Shown here one piece after another: positions 1-8,174 of a stretch of DNA of 64,000 bases. Made by a program: the position numbers and the translations under genes. Within the stretch, counting starts at the first letter, position 1. Each line of letters starts with the position of its first letter. Origin of the DNA: Leptolyngbya sp. NIES-3755 (GTDB lineage: Bacteria > Cyanobacteriota > Cyanobacteriia > Leptolyngbyales > Leptolyngbyaceae); contig AP017308.1 in the NCBI GenBank assembly GCA_001548435.1, positions 2,179,030 through 2,243,029 on the forward strand. The letters are read 5' to 3'. The notes beneath the pieces are model-generated. The model did not search any database, was not told the DNA's origin, and saw only the letters and a list, made by a program, of their open reading frames with translations.

Positions 1-2
1 GG

Positions 3-158
3 AAAAGTGCAGAAGCGATCGCCAATTTGCTCATGAGTTTGGGAGGCGATACGTCAGGTGAATTGAACATTGAAACTTCTAGTGATGTTGCAGATAAGAT
101 TCAACATCTGTCTAGATTGCTGACTGAAGCCAGTACGGAGATGCGAAGCCTAGCGTAA
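3..158 (+). CDS. C-terminal end of an unidentified protein (partial)
   Basis: An open frame enters from the left edge and stops with TAA at 156-158, giving the last 51 residues of a protein that starts outside the window. The visible part is acidic and probably helical, ending in EASTEMRSLA. I do not recognise the family. The codons look like ordinary coding sequence of this genome, including a HIP1 site, so it is probably a real gene end. It converges on the minus-strand gene that ends at 221. Confidence 0.55.
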   Translation, partial: KSAEAIANLLMSLGGDTSGELNIETSSDVADKIQHLSRLLTEASTEMRSLA

Positions 159-220
159 ATTTTGGGATGCTATCTCGATCGAGCGTTTCGGGACGAGATA
201 GCATCAAACTCACCTAAAAC

Positions 221-1588
221 TTATACTCGCTTAATTTTCAAGCTCTTGAAGTACTCAGAAGGTTGATCTGGATCGTACTTAATTCCGTCAAAGAAGGTTT
301 CTACACCGCGTGAAGTCCCTTGGGGGATCTCAGCACTCGCCACGTTCAACGCTTTTGCCGCTTCACGCCAGATGTCCTGACGATTCACTGCTTTGACCAC
401 TCGATCGATATCAAAGGTATCCGGCAAATAACCCCAGCGAATGTTCTCCAACAAGAACCAGCGATCCAAACTCTGATAGGGATACGAGAAAGATACGTTA
501 TCACCGAACCAGAACTTCAACGCTAAGTCAGGATTATCGAACTTACGTCCGCTGCCGAACTCGAAGTTACCTTTTAATCGATCGATCATCAAATCCGGTT
601 CCACGCCCACATATTCCCGTTTTGCCAAAATTTGCGCCAATTCAGCCTTGTTCTCTGGTTTATCACCCCATTGCTGAGCTTCGATCAATGCCATTACTAC
701 AGCTTGCGCGGCTTTCGGATGCTTATCCACCCAATCTGCCCGAACAGTGAGAACTTTCTCAGCATGGTTTTTCCACATTTCTGAAACGAGAACCGCAGTA
801 TAGCCCACTCCATCTTTGAGTGCCCGTTTCGAGGAAGGCTCACCGCCTGCAAATAAATCCATGTCACCCGTTTTCAGCTTGGCAACAATCTGGGGTGTCG
901 GAATCACTTGCGTATCTAACAGTTCATCCGGGTCGATTCCACCCGCTGCAAGCCAGTAACGCGCCCAGAGATCTTGATTGGTCTGTCTAGCGGCAAATGC
1001 CATCTGTGCTTTCTTCCCGCTGGCTTTCGTGCGCTCGAATCCACTCATGAGCGGGGAGCTATCTTTTCCAAGAGCTAGATCTTGGTACTTTCTAGCGACC
1101 GTAATCGCATTCCCATGTGTGTTCAATCGCATCAAGGTATACATCGGGAGCTTGATGTTGTTCTTTGTACCAATGCCTTCACTGAAGGTTTCAGGATAAG
1201 GATTAACATAGTGCGCTCCATCAATCCCACCCCCTGCTGAACCGATCTCTAAGTTGTCGCGAGTTTGTGCCCAACCCGGTTGTTTGATCAGTTCAACCTC
1301 GCCCATACCGTGTTTTGCGAAGAAGCCTTTCTCTTTCGCGATCGCGAATGGAGCCATGTCAGTAATCCCAAGAAATCCGAGCCGAATTTTCGGAGTTTCA
1401 GGACTGATTCCGGTACTGACATTCACCGCAGCAGGCGAAGCAGTAGAAGTAGATGTTTGTGGAGGATTTCCAGTACAGCTTTTGAGCAGAATGCTTGCAA
1501 CAGAAGTCGCTCCAGCAGTCAGCAAAAATTTTCGTCGAGAAATCTGCCGAGTCAGCAGAATGCGATCGGGGTTCTTTGGCATGGTCAT
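221..1588 (-). CDS. NrtA/CmpA-family ABC substrate-binding lipoprotein
   Basis: This 455-residue protein binds a small anion outside the cytoplasmic membrane; relatives bind nitrate (NrtA) or bicarbonate (CmpA). The N terminus carries a twin-arginine motif (SRRKFLLTAGA, residues 17-27) and a lipobox ending at Cys38, as in cyanobacterial CmpA/NrtA. The rest fits the family in length and pattern, with the start of the mature domain at IRLGFLGITDMAPFAIA. No permease or ATPase gene lies beside it, so it is an orphan binding protein unless its partners lie to the left of the window. Sequence alone does not separate nitrate from bicarbonate or another anion. The ATG lies directly before the basic signal region. 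Confidence 0.85.
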   Translation of the reverse strand: MTMPKNPDRILLTRQISRRKFLLTAGATSVASILLKSCTGNPPQTSTSTASPAAVNVSTGISPETPKIRLGFLGITDMAPFAIAKEKGFFAKHGMGEVELIKQPGWAQTRDNLEIGSAGGGIDGAHYVNPYPETFSEGIGTKNNIKLPMYTLMRLNTHGNAITVARKYQDLALGKDSSPLMSGFERTKASGKKAQMAFAARQTNQDLWARYWLAAGGIDPDELLDTQVIPTPQIVAKLKTGDMDLFAGGEPSSKRALKDGVGYTAVLVSEMWKNHAEKVLTVRADWVDKHPKAAQAVVMALIEAQQWGDKPENKAELAQILAKREYVGVEPDLMIDRLKGNFEFGSGRKFDNPDLALKFWFGDNVSFSYPYQSLDRWFLLENIRWGYLPDTFDIDRVVKAVNRQDIWREAAKALNVASAEIPQGTSRGVETFFDGIKYDPDQPSEYFKSLKIKRV

Positions 1589-1983
1589 TTACCGAAGTTC
1601 AAATGGGTTAAGGGAAAAGATTCGGACTGGGAAAGATGTCGCTAATTCCAGCAATCCTAATGCCCAACATTTGAGAAGATCAAATGCAAATTTGTTATTG
1701 CTTTGATAGAAGTTTTAGTTCAGTTCAAATTGTTATAGATGACCCACGATTCACTCAATCAGGCAGTTGAACAATAAGCAAAAGATCATTCAAATTAAAC
1801 GCCATCCAGAAACTTGTCGAATATACGATCGACTTCTATCACGATCTCCTCAAGAGACAGGAGCGATATCGTCAGGAAACTTCCCAGCAACGAAAAGCAG
1901 AGCAAGCCTGGATCGCCCAGCAGCGTGAACAATTGCATCGTCTTCTCGCAGATTTAGATCAGGTTTCTTGCGATCGCTAATCG
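1589..1983. other. Intergenic stretch with a coding remnant
   Basis: This 395-base gap lies upstream of the minus-strand binding-protein gene. Its left half is AT-rich and should hold that gene's promoter, but I can name no clear box. Its right half (1771-1980) holds the open but startless frame described separately. Confidence 0.4.
1771..1980 (+). pseudogene. Startless coding remnant, helical and charged
   Basis: An open frame of 69 codons follows an in-frame TGA at 1768-1770 and ends with TAA at 1978-1980. It contains no ATG or GTG in a useful position. The translation is strongly helical and charged, with runs such as VEYTIDFYHDLLKRQERYRQ and AEQAWIAQQREQLHRLLADL, which does not look random. 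I read it as the 3' end of a decayed gene whose 5' part is lost. The family is not recognised. Confidence 0.35.
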
Positions 1984-2268
1984 TCACTTTGTCGCGATCG
2001 TAGAACTCTCATACGCTGGAATCGGTTGATTAGATACGATCGCATAAAGCACATCTGGATCAAGATCCGCACCACACGACCAAACGATCGTTCCAATCTC
2101 CGAATTCACCGCAACAGTCGCGAAATAGTTCAAATCCTGAAGAGGCGTAAAAATACCAGTGAAGGAAACAAGCTTACTAATATCAACAATTCCTTCAACG
2201 CCATCTTCAAATCGTAGGCAAAGCTGATACTGTTCTAAAGGTTTAACGGCAACGATATCCTTCAGCAT
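1984..2268 (-). CDS. DUF2442 family protein
   Basis: This 94-residue protein matches the small DUF2442 family: it starts MLKDIVAVKPLEQYQLCLRF and has the FEDGVEGIVDISKL and ADLDPDVLY segments. It lies 3 nt downstream of a DUF4160 gene on the same strand. DUF4160 and DUF2442 genes are commonly paired in bacteria and are often suspected to form toxin-antitoxin-like modules, but no biochemical role is established that I know of. Family assignment is firm; function is open. Confidence 0.8.
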   Translation of the reverse strand: MLKDIVAVKPLEQYQLCLRFEDGVEGIVDISKLVSFTGIFTPLQDLNYFATVAVNSEIGTIVWSCGADLDPDVLYAIVSNQPIPAYESSTIATK

Positions 2269-2271
2269 TTT

Positions 2272-2532
2272 CTACTCCAGAGGTTCAATTTTCTCCAAGA
2301 CCGCGTTTTCTCTTGCAAGCTCCCAGTTTTGCAGCAATTCCGTTTGATGCTGAGATGCCCATTCTCTAACCAGATCAAACGCCTTAGATGACAGCTTACC
2401 TTCCAGTATAGATAAGCTCCCGATCGCAACGATTGCCTTTTGCTCACCATAGCGCACATGAAAATGTGGCGGCGGATGATCGTTGTAATACATCGTGATG
2501 ATCATGCCGAAGAATCGACTAATTTCGGGCAT
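2272..2532 (-). CDS. DUF4160 family protein
   Basis: The 86-residue product has the DUF4160 hallmark near its start, ISRFFGMIITMYYNDHPPPH, followed by FHVRYGEQKA, and ends in a helical region. It is the first gene of a two-gene unit with the DUF2442 gene 3 nt downstream. Its ATG is also the first possible start. The pair lies alone between an orphan transporter gene and gap2, which fits a small mobile accessory module. Confidence 0.8.
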   Translation of the reverse strand: MPEISRFFGMIITMYYNDHPPPHFHVRYGEQKAIVAIGSLSILEGKLSSKAFDLVREWASQHQTELLQNWELARENAVLEKIEPLE

Positions 2533-2554
2533 TGGTTTTTCCTAGAGAATCCAA

Positions 2555-2591
2555 ACAAAAATCCTCGATCGCACAATGCACGATCGAGGAT
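2555..2591 (-). terminator. Intrinsic terminator of gap2
   Basis: ATCCTCGATCG at 2561-2571 and CGATCGAGGAT at 2581-2591 form a perfect 11-bp stem with a 9-nt loop. Read on the minus strand it is followed by a T run (AAAA at 2557-2560 on the plus strand). It sits 28 nt beyond the gap2 stop codon and separates gap2 from the DUF4160/DUF2442 pair. Confidence 0.85.
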
Positions 2592-2618
2592 GTAGCAACA
2601 AAGAGTAAGCGAACTCTC

Positions 2619-3632
2619 TTAGCTTTCCCACTTCGCAGCGACGACTTCAGCGAGATCAACGACCCGCTGAGAATAGCCCCACTCGTTGTCATACCAAGCG
2701 ACCACTTTCACCATATCGCCGCCCATCACCATCGTGAGAGCCGCATCAATGATCGAAGACTCATCGGTTCCAGCGTGATCGCTCGACACCAAAGGCAAAT
2801 CGCAGTATTTCAGGATGCCTTTGAGCGAGTTCTCTGAAGCCTCTTTCAGCACCGCATTCACTTGATCCGCGATCGTGCTTTTCTCCACGTTGACCACGAG
2901 ATCCACCACTGAAACGTTCGGAGTCGGAACGCGCAACGCAATCCCGTTCAGCTTCCCTGCCAACTCAGGAAGAACGAGCGCGACCGCTTTCGCAGCACCC
3001 GTCGAAGTCGGAACGATATTGATCGCTGCCGCACGTGCGCGACGCAAATCCCGGTGGCTGGCATCGAGAATCCGCTGATCCCCGGTGTAGCTGTGGGTCG
3101 TCGTCATCGTGCCTTTGATGATGCCAAAATTCTCGTGGATCACTTTCGCGATCGGAGCCAAGCAATTCGTCGTACAGCTTGCATTACTAATAATGTGGTG
3201 CTTGTGATGGTCGTAATCCTGGTGGTTCACACCGACCACAAACGTGCCATCCTCGTTCTTACCAGGCGCAGTGATCAGAACTTTCTTTGCACCCGCGTTC
3301 AAATGCTTGGTCGCTCCCTCTTTCGAGATGAACACACCCGTCGATTCGATGATCAGATCGATATCCCAAGCGCCCCAAGGCAGATTTTCGGGATTGCGAT
3401 CGGAGGTGCATTTGATCGTTTTACCGTTCACCGTGATCGTGTTTTCATCCGCGCTCACTTCGCCGCCAAACCTACCCAACATCGAGTCGTACTTGATCAA
3501 GTGAGCGTTCGTTCTGGGATCAGACGTATCGTTAATCGCAACCAAGTCTAGTCCCGTCTTTTCCCGCTCTGCCCAGCACCGCAAAAAGTTGCGTCCAATG
3601 CGTCCAAAGCCGTTGATCGCTACTCTAACCAC
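2619..3632 (-). CDS. gap2: Glyceraldehyde-3-phosphate dehydrogenase, Gap2 type
   Basis: This cytoplasmic enzyme interconverts glyceraldehyde-3-phosphate and 1,3-bisphosphoglycerate; in cyanobacteria the Gap2 form works with NADP(H) or NAD(H) in the Calvin cycle and gluconeogenesis. The 337-residue protein begins with the dinucleotide-binding motif [12 protein letters not shown] and has the active-site segment [12 protein letters not shown] with catalytic Cys. The coenzyme loop reads [19 protein letters not shown], which is the Gap2 pattern, not the NAD-specific Gap1 pattern. Length is normal. It is a single-gene unit with its own terminator downstream. Upstream lies a long gap shared with divergent murC. 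Confidence 0.95.
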   Translation of the reverse strand: MVRVAINGFGRIGRNFLRCWAEREKTGLDLVAINDTSDPRTNAHLIKYDSMLGRFGGEVSADENTITVNGKTIKCTSDRNPENLPWGAWDIDLIIESTGVFISKEGATKHLNAGAKKVLITAPGKNEDGTFVVGVNHQDYDHHKHHIISNASCTTNCLAPIAKVIHENFGIIKGTMTTTHSYTGDQRILDASHRDLRRARAAAINIVPTSTGAAKAVALVLPELAGKLNGIALRVPTPNVSVVDLVVNVEKSTIADQVNAVLKEASENSLKGILKYCDLPLVSSDHAGTDESSIIDAALTMVMGGDMVKVVAWYDNEWGYSQRVVDLAEVVAAKWES

Positions 3633-4278
3633 TGCGTCTTGTCCTCTGAATATAAATACCTATTGATGAGTCACATCATACCGTAAAAGGCTGCCCACTT
3701 CTCATCGCAAAATTATTGGGATCAAGAGTGCATGACAAATGGATGTACCCTGCGTTCAACACCGAATCGGGACTTCTTACAAAATCCCTACATTCATCTG
3801 TCAATCTGAAAATAGATGCCATTTCAAAAGAGTTGTGGCAGAATTTGTAACACTCTTGGCGTAAAGTATCGAATTCAGAGGTGATATAGGCAGCAAATTT
3901 AAGGATGAAACTGTGATAGATTGCGTCATCCTGTAAACCAGCAGGTTCGATCGAATTGTGCAGTTTCAAACCGTGAAAAATGCGAGAAAGTGAACTTCCG
4001 AAGCGGTTGGAATTCCGTGTCTTCGATGCGGATCAAGAAATTTCAATTTCTTCTGGAATCGACAGGGATCAGAGTGAATCTAATTGATTGAAGTGGGATC
4101 TGACCGAGACTTTGCGATCGCGTTAATTCTTAGGTAAGCTAAATTGCTTTAAATCAATTTTGAAGGTGCATTCTAAGAAGTCAAAATCGCAATCAAAATG
4201 TTTCAGATTACCGTATCGGTAAAAAGAGATCCTTGATATGATAGCGCGTGACATTGGTGTGGTGTGTAAGGAGCAAAA
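3633..4278. other. Divergent intergenic region between gap2 and murC
   Basis: This 646-base region should carry the promoters of both gap2 and murC. Near murC I see a -10-like TATGAT at 4237-4242 and a palindrome overlapping the position of its -35 region (listed separately). A 97-codon open frame on the minus strand (3676-3969) has no coding character and is not annotated. I find no RNA gene. Confidence 0.5.
4208..4222. promoter_or_regulatory. Palindrome at the murC promoter
   Basis: TTACCG-TAT-CGGTAA is a perfect 6-bp inverted repeat with a 3-bp centre. It ends 14 bp before the -10-like TATGAT (4237-4242) and so overlaps the expected -35 position of the murC promoter. This placement suggests a repressor or an activator replacing a poor -35 box. 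The binding protein is unknown. Confidence 0.4.
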
Positions 4279-5760
4279 ATGCTGAGTTCAGTTGACTTCA
4301 GCGGCAGACCGTTTCATTTCATCGGCATCGGTGGAATTGGAATGTCAGCCCTAGCCTATGTGTTATTAGACCGTGAGCTGCCTGTATCGGGTTCGGATTT
4401 GAGAGCAAGTCACATCACGGAACGGTTGCAGAGTTTGGGTGCAAAGGTTTTTATCGGGCAGGATGCCTCGAATTTAGAGCATTACAAACCGCTTCCTGCT
4501 TTGTCTCAGGAGATTGCAGTGGGTTCGGTTGCGACTCTCGTTCCTCCCGCTACGCATACGGCGCTGTTGCCGCAAGTCGTTTGTTCCACCGCCATCAATC
4601 CCGCGAATCCCGAATATCGAGCCGCTTTGGAATTAGGCTGTCCGATCTTTCATCGATCGGATATTCTCGCCGCACTGATTCAGGAATATAAAAGTATCGC
4701 CGTTGCTGGAACCCATGGAAAGACGACGACCAGCAGCTTGATCAGCTATATGCTGTATGGCGCGAACCTTGATCCGACGGTGATCGTCGGTGGAGAAGTC
4801 AAAGCTTGGCAAGGAAATGCCCGAATTGGTCACGGTGAATACCTGGTTGCAGAAGCCGACGAATCGGATGGATCGCTCGTAAAATTTGCACCTTACATTG
4901 GGATTATTACAAACGCAGAGTTGGATCATCCCGATCATTACAGCGATTTAGATCAAGTTGTTGAAACGTTCCAAACCTTTGCAAATCGATGCAAAATCAC
5001 GATCGGTTCGATCGATTGCGAAACAGTCCGCGATCGCATTCAACCCACCATTACTTACAGTCTCAATCCTGAAACAAACGCAGACTACACCGTTGATCAG
5101 ATTCAGTACGGTGGCGATGGCACGATCGCACGAGTTTGGGAACGGGGACAAGTCTTAGGGCAGATTAAACTTGGAATCCTCGGACAACATAATCTCAGTA
5201 ACGCACTTGCCGCGATCGCGGTCGGGCGGTTATTGGGATTAGAGTTTGACAGTATTGCGAAAGCGATCGTACCGTTTGAGGGTGCACGTCGTCGATTCGA
5301 GCATCGGGGTGACTACAACAACATGCTGTTCATTGATGATTACGCGCATCATCCGAGTGAACTGAAGGTGACGTTAGCCGCTGCCCGATTACAGGCAGGC
5401 AAAACCAATCCCAGTCGTCGGGTCGTCGCCATCTTCCAACCCCACCGTTACAGTCGAACCCAGACTTTTTTAACGGAATTTGCGGAGTCCTTCAGCGACG
5501 CTGATGTAGTAATCCTCAGTGATATCTACAGCGCTGGTGAGCCAAATCCAGGCGACATTAGCGGGCAAACCCTTGCCAACCTGGTCGCGAAACAACATTC
5601 CAGTGTGCACTACCAACCGTCCCTCCCTGCGATGGGCGACTTCCTTTCAAAACTACTGACTCCAGGCGATCTCGTGATCTTTCTGGGCGCGGGCAATTTG
5701 AATCAGATTATCCCTGATGTGATGGCTTATCAGCAAAGTCTTGAAAAAGCTGCATCCTAA
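4279..5760 (+). CDS. murC: UDP-N-acetylmuramate--L-alanine ligase
   Basis: MurC adds L-alanine to UDP-N-acetylmuramate with ATP, the first peptide step of cytoplasmic peptidoglycan precursor synthesis. The 493-residue protein shows the N-terminal GIGGIGMSALA nucleotide-binding loop (around residue 16), the ATP P-loop VAGTHGKTTT (around 141), AEADESD and the ligase-domain segment IDDYAHHPSEL. A good ribosome site, AAGGAG, lies 8 nt before the ATG. murB follows 107 nt downstream on the same strand and probably shares the transcript, as is usual in cyanobacteria. Confidence 0.96.
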   Translation: MLSSVDFSGRPFHFIGIGGIGMSALAYVLLDRELPVSGSDLRASHITERLQSLGAKVFIGQDASNLEHYKPLPALSQEIAVGSVATLVPPATHTALLPQVVCSTAINPANPEYRAALELGCPIFHRSDILAALIQEYKSIAVAGTHGKTTTSSLISYMLYGANLDPTVIVGGEVKAWQGNARIGHGEYLVAEADESDGSLVKFAPYIGIITNAELDHPDHYSDLDQVVETFQTFANRCKITIGSIDCETVRDRIQPTITYSLNPETNADYTVDQIQYGGDGTIARVWERGQVLGQIKLGILGQHNLSNALAAIAVGRLLGLEFDSIAKAIVPFEGARRRFEHRGDYNNMLFIDDYAHHPSELKVTLAAARLQAGKTNPSRRVVAIFQPHRYSRTQTFLTEFAESFSDADVVILSDIYSAGEPNPGDISGQTLANLVAKQHSSVHYQPSLPAMGDFLSKLLTPGDLVIFLGAGNLNQIIPDVMAYQQSLEKAAS

Positions 5761-5867
5761 GTTGTGCTCCTGTTTATTGTATTTCGTGCAATGGAGATCT
5801 GAACCCCGAATGAAATTGCGACTTGCGGCGACAGATCTCAGGTTGAAGCCATACCTGTAGAAACGTT

Positions 5868-6869
5868 ATGACACTCTCTATTGATTCCCGGACTGTTCGT
5901 TCACCTGGCTCTGATTTTTCCCGATCGATTCCTTCCGCTTCGATCAAGCAACCGATTCGGTCTAAGATACTCACGATTCCGATCGCTGGTTCTGACGCTG
6001 TGTTGAAAGCTAATGTTCCCCTCGCTTCTTTGACTTCGTTTCGAGTTGGAGGTCCCGCTGAATGGTACGCGGCTCCTAAAACGCTCGAAGAATTGCAGGC
6101 GAGTTTGGAATGGGCACAGTCGCAAGGCGTTCCTGTGACGATGTTGGGCGCTGGCTCGAATTTGCTCGTTAGCGATGCGGGATTACCAGGACTTGTGATT
6201 TCAACGCGACATTTAAGATTAACTCAATTTGATGATGCCACGGGTCAAGTAACGGTCGGTGCAGGAGAACCGTTACCGAGACTTGCCTGGAAACTTGCCG
6301 ATCGAGGTTGGCAGGGATTTGAGTGGGCGGTTGGCATTCCTGGCACAGTAGGCGGTGCAGTTGTGATGAATGCAGGAGCGCACCACAGCAGCATTTCAGA
6401 AATTTTAGTGAATGCAACTGTTTTACTTCCTGATGGAACGACGCAGATTCTCATGCCTAAAGATTTGCATTATCAATATCGCACCTCGGTGTTACAAGGC
6501 AGTTCGCGCTATGTGACATACGCCACGTTCCAACTCAAACCGGGTGCTGATCCAACGGCTGTGAATTCGGTGACTGCGAATCACAAACAACAGAGACAGA
6601 ACTCTCAACCATATCATTTACCGAGTTGTGGCAGTGTGTTCCGCAATCCAGAAGCGTACAAGGCAGGCTGGCTGATTGAGCAGGTGGGCTTAAAAGGGCA
6701 TCAAATTGGGGGTGCTCAAGTGGCTCAGCGTCATGCGAATTTTATTCTAAACTGTGGTGGTGCGACTGCATCGGACATTTTTGAACTGATTCACCATGTG
6801 CAGCAGCGTGTTCACCAGGAATGGTCATTGCTGTTAGAACCTGAAGTGAAGATGCTGGGCGAATTTTAG
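5868..6869 (+). CDS. murB: UDP-N-acetylenolpyruvoylglucosamine reductase
   Basis: MurB reduces the enolpyruvyl group with NADPH and bound FAD to give UDP-N-acetylmuramate, the substrate of the MurC encoded just upstream. Visible motifs are LTSFRVGGPAEWY, GAGSNLLVSD, the FAD-binding VGIPGTVGGAVVMNAGAH and the active-site serine segment SCGSVFRNP. The final glutamate region is LLEPEVKMLGEF. The 333-residue length includes about 50 poorly conserved N-terminal residues rich in serine, so a start further in is possible. Confidence 0.95.
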   Translation: MTLSIDSRTVRSPGSDFSRSIPSASIKQPIRSKILTIPIAGSDAVLKANVPLASLTSFRVGGPAEWYAAPKTLEELQASLEWAQSQGVPVTMLGAGSNLLVSDAGLPGLVISTRHLRLTQFDDATGQVTVGAGEPLPRLAWKLADRGWQGFEWAVGIPGTVGGAVVMNAGAHHSSISEILVNATVLLPDGTTQILMPKDLHYQYRTSVLQGSSRYVTYATFQLKPGADPTAVNSVTANHKQQRQNSQPYHLPSCGSVFRNPEAYKAGWLIEQVGLKGHQIGGAQVAQRHANFILNCGGATASDIFELIHHVQQRVHQEWSLLLEPEVKMLGEF

Positions 6870-6999
6870 ACTGGTAGGGAAATCCCTATGCGATCGACTC
6901 GTTTGGAAATGCGTCGAAATTCCATCCCGGTGTCATAATGAATCTGTTTGATTGTCGTCTTGGCAATCTTATTCCACTCGTAACTTCATTTAAAACGTT

Positions 7000-7347
7000 A
7001 TGTCACAAGGACAGGGATTTGGCTTCGGTCTTGGCAAAATGCGCGAATTGACCGACGCAATTAAGAAAGCGCAGCAGGTTCAAGAAGGCGCAAAACGGCT
7101 TCAAGAAGAACTCGAACAGATGCAGATCGTAGGCGAATCCGGCGGCGGTCTGGTGAAAGTAACGATGAGTGGAAATCAAGAGCCGTTAAAGGTCGAGATT
7201 TCGCCAGATGCACTAAAGGAAGATGCAGAAACGCTGTCTGATTTGGTTTTGGCTGCGACTCGCAGTGCTTACGAGACTTCAACCGCAACGATGCGCGAGA
7301 AGATGGAAGACCTCACCGGTGGATTGAATTTGCCTGGTTTGGGTTAA
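7000..7347 (+). CDS. YbaB/EbfC nucleoid-associated protein
   Basis: The 115-residue protein belongs to the YbaB/EbfC family of small dimeric DNA-binding proteins. It starts after a Gly/Phe-rich stretch ([20 protein letters not shown]), followed by the helix [19 protein letters not shown] and the core [20 protein letters not shown]. It follows murC-murB in the same direction 130 nt downstream, an arrangement common in cyanobacteria. The strong terminator at 7370-7398 ends the cluster. Confidence 0.9.
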   Translation: MSQGQGFGFGLGKMRELTDAIKKAQQVQEGAKRLQEELEQMQIVGESGGGLVKVTMSGNQEPLKVEISPDALKEDAETLSDLVLAATRSAYETSTATMREKMEDLTGGLNLPGLG

Positions 7348-7369
7348 GAAAACTAAACGATCGATCGAG

Positions 7370-7398
7370 CCGAGCTACGGAAACATAGCTCGGTTTTT
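7370..7398 (+). terminator. Intrinsic terminator after ybaB
   Basis: CCGAGCTA (7370-7377) and TAGCTCGG (7386-7393) make an 8-bp stem with an 8-nt loop followed by TTTTT. It ends the murC-murB-ybaB direction and sits 10 nt before the end of the convergent livG gene. Confidence 0.9.
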
Positions 7399-7407
7399 CA
7401 ATGGAGT

Positions 7408-8172
7408 CTACTGACCCAAATAAGCTTCAAGCACTTTTGGATTAGATTGAATTTCAGCGGGACTGCCATCTGCGAGATTTGTGCCTTCGGCTAGTACCCA
7501 GACGCGATCGCATAACGACATAATCACATCCATATTGTGTTCAATAATCAGAAAGGTGAGTCCTTGAGCGTTCCAATATTGGATGTATTCACAGATTTGA
7601 TTAATTAAAGTTGGATTCACGCCTGCCGCAGGTTCATCGAGTAACACCAGTTTTGGGCGAGTCATTAAAGCACGAGCGATTTCTAAGAGTTTGCGTTGTC
7701 CACCCGAAAGCGCACCTGCGTAATCGTTGGCTTTAGCGGCAAGACCGACGGATTGAAGAATTTCGATCGCTCGATCGCGGTTTTCTCGTTCTTCTTGTCG
7801 AATCCGTTTCGAGAATAGCCACGTGTTTAAGAAGTTTTCTCCGGTTTGCTTCTGAGCGGCTAACAGCATATTGTCCATCACAGACAGGCGGGAAAGAACT
7901 CGCGCAACTTGGAAGGTTCGGATCATGCCGCGCTGAGCGATTTCGTGTGGTTGAAGGGACTCGATCGATTCACCATCGAATAAGACTTTGCCTTGATCGG
8001 GATGGATGAAGTTGGAAAGTAAGTTGAATAACGTAGTTTTTCCGGCTCCATTGGGACCGATTAAGCCTGTGATACTACCGGGGGCGACCTCGATCGAGGC
8101 TGCATTCACCGCTTTGATGCCGCCAAAACTTTTGACGAGTCCACTTGCTGAGAGCACTGCTGAAGTCTGCAT
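7408..8172 (-). CDS. livG: Branched-chain/neutral amino-acid ABC transporter ATPase, LivG type
   Basis: This cytoplasmic ATPase powers amino-acid uptake by a HAAT-type transporter; cyanobacterial relatives are called NatA. From the chosen start (MQTSAVLSASG) it has 254 residues, with Walker A GPNGAGKTT, signature LSGGQRKLLEIARAL and Walker B KLVLLDEPAAG. It has the long insert and 'AAGVNP' loop typical of LivG. The open frame continues 79 codons upstream, but that part overlaps livM in another frame and is not family-like. The gene starts 2 nt after the livM stop, so the two are co-transcribed. No LivF, LivH or binding-protein gene is adjacent; in cyanobacteria these subunits are often scattered. 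Confidence 0.92.
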   Translation of the reverse strand: MQTSAVLSASGLVKSFGGIKAVNAASIEVAPGSITGLIGPNGAGKTTLFNLLSNFIHPDQGKVLFDGESIESLQPHEIAQRGMIRTFQVARVLSRLSVMDNMLLAAQKQTGENFLNTWLFSKRIRQEERENRDRAIEILQSVGLAAKANDYAGALSGGQRKLLEIARALMTRPKLVLLDEPAAGVNPTLINQICEYIQYWNAQGLTFLIIEHNMDVIMSLCDRVWVLAEGTNLADGSPAEIQSNPKVLEAYLGQ

Positions 8173-8174
8173 CG

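Noticed and set aside
2026-2217. Plus-strand open frame opposite DUF2442
   Set aside because: Shadow of the DUF2442 gene with no coding features of its own.
3676-3969. 97-codon open frame between gap2 and murC
   Set aside because: Composition is unlike the neighbouring genes, there is no ribosome site, and the translation shows no family pattern. It lies where the two promoters must be.
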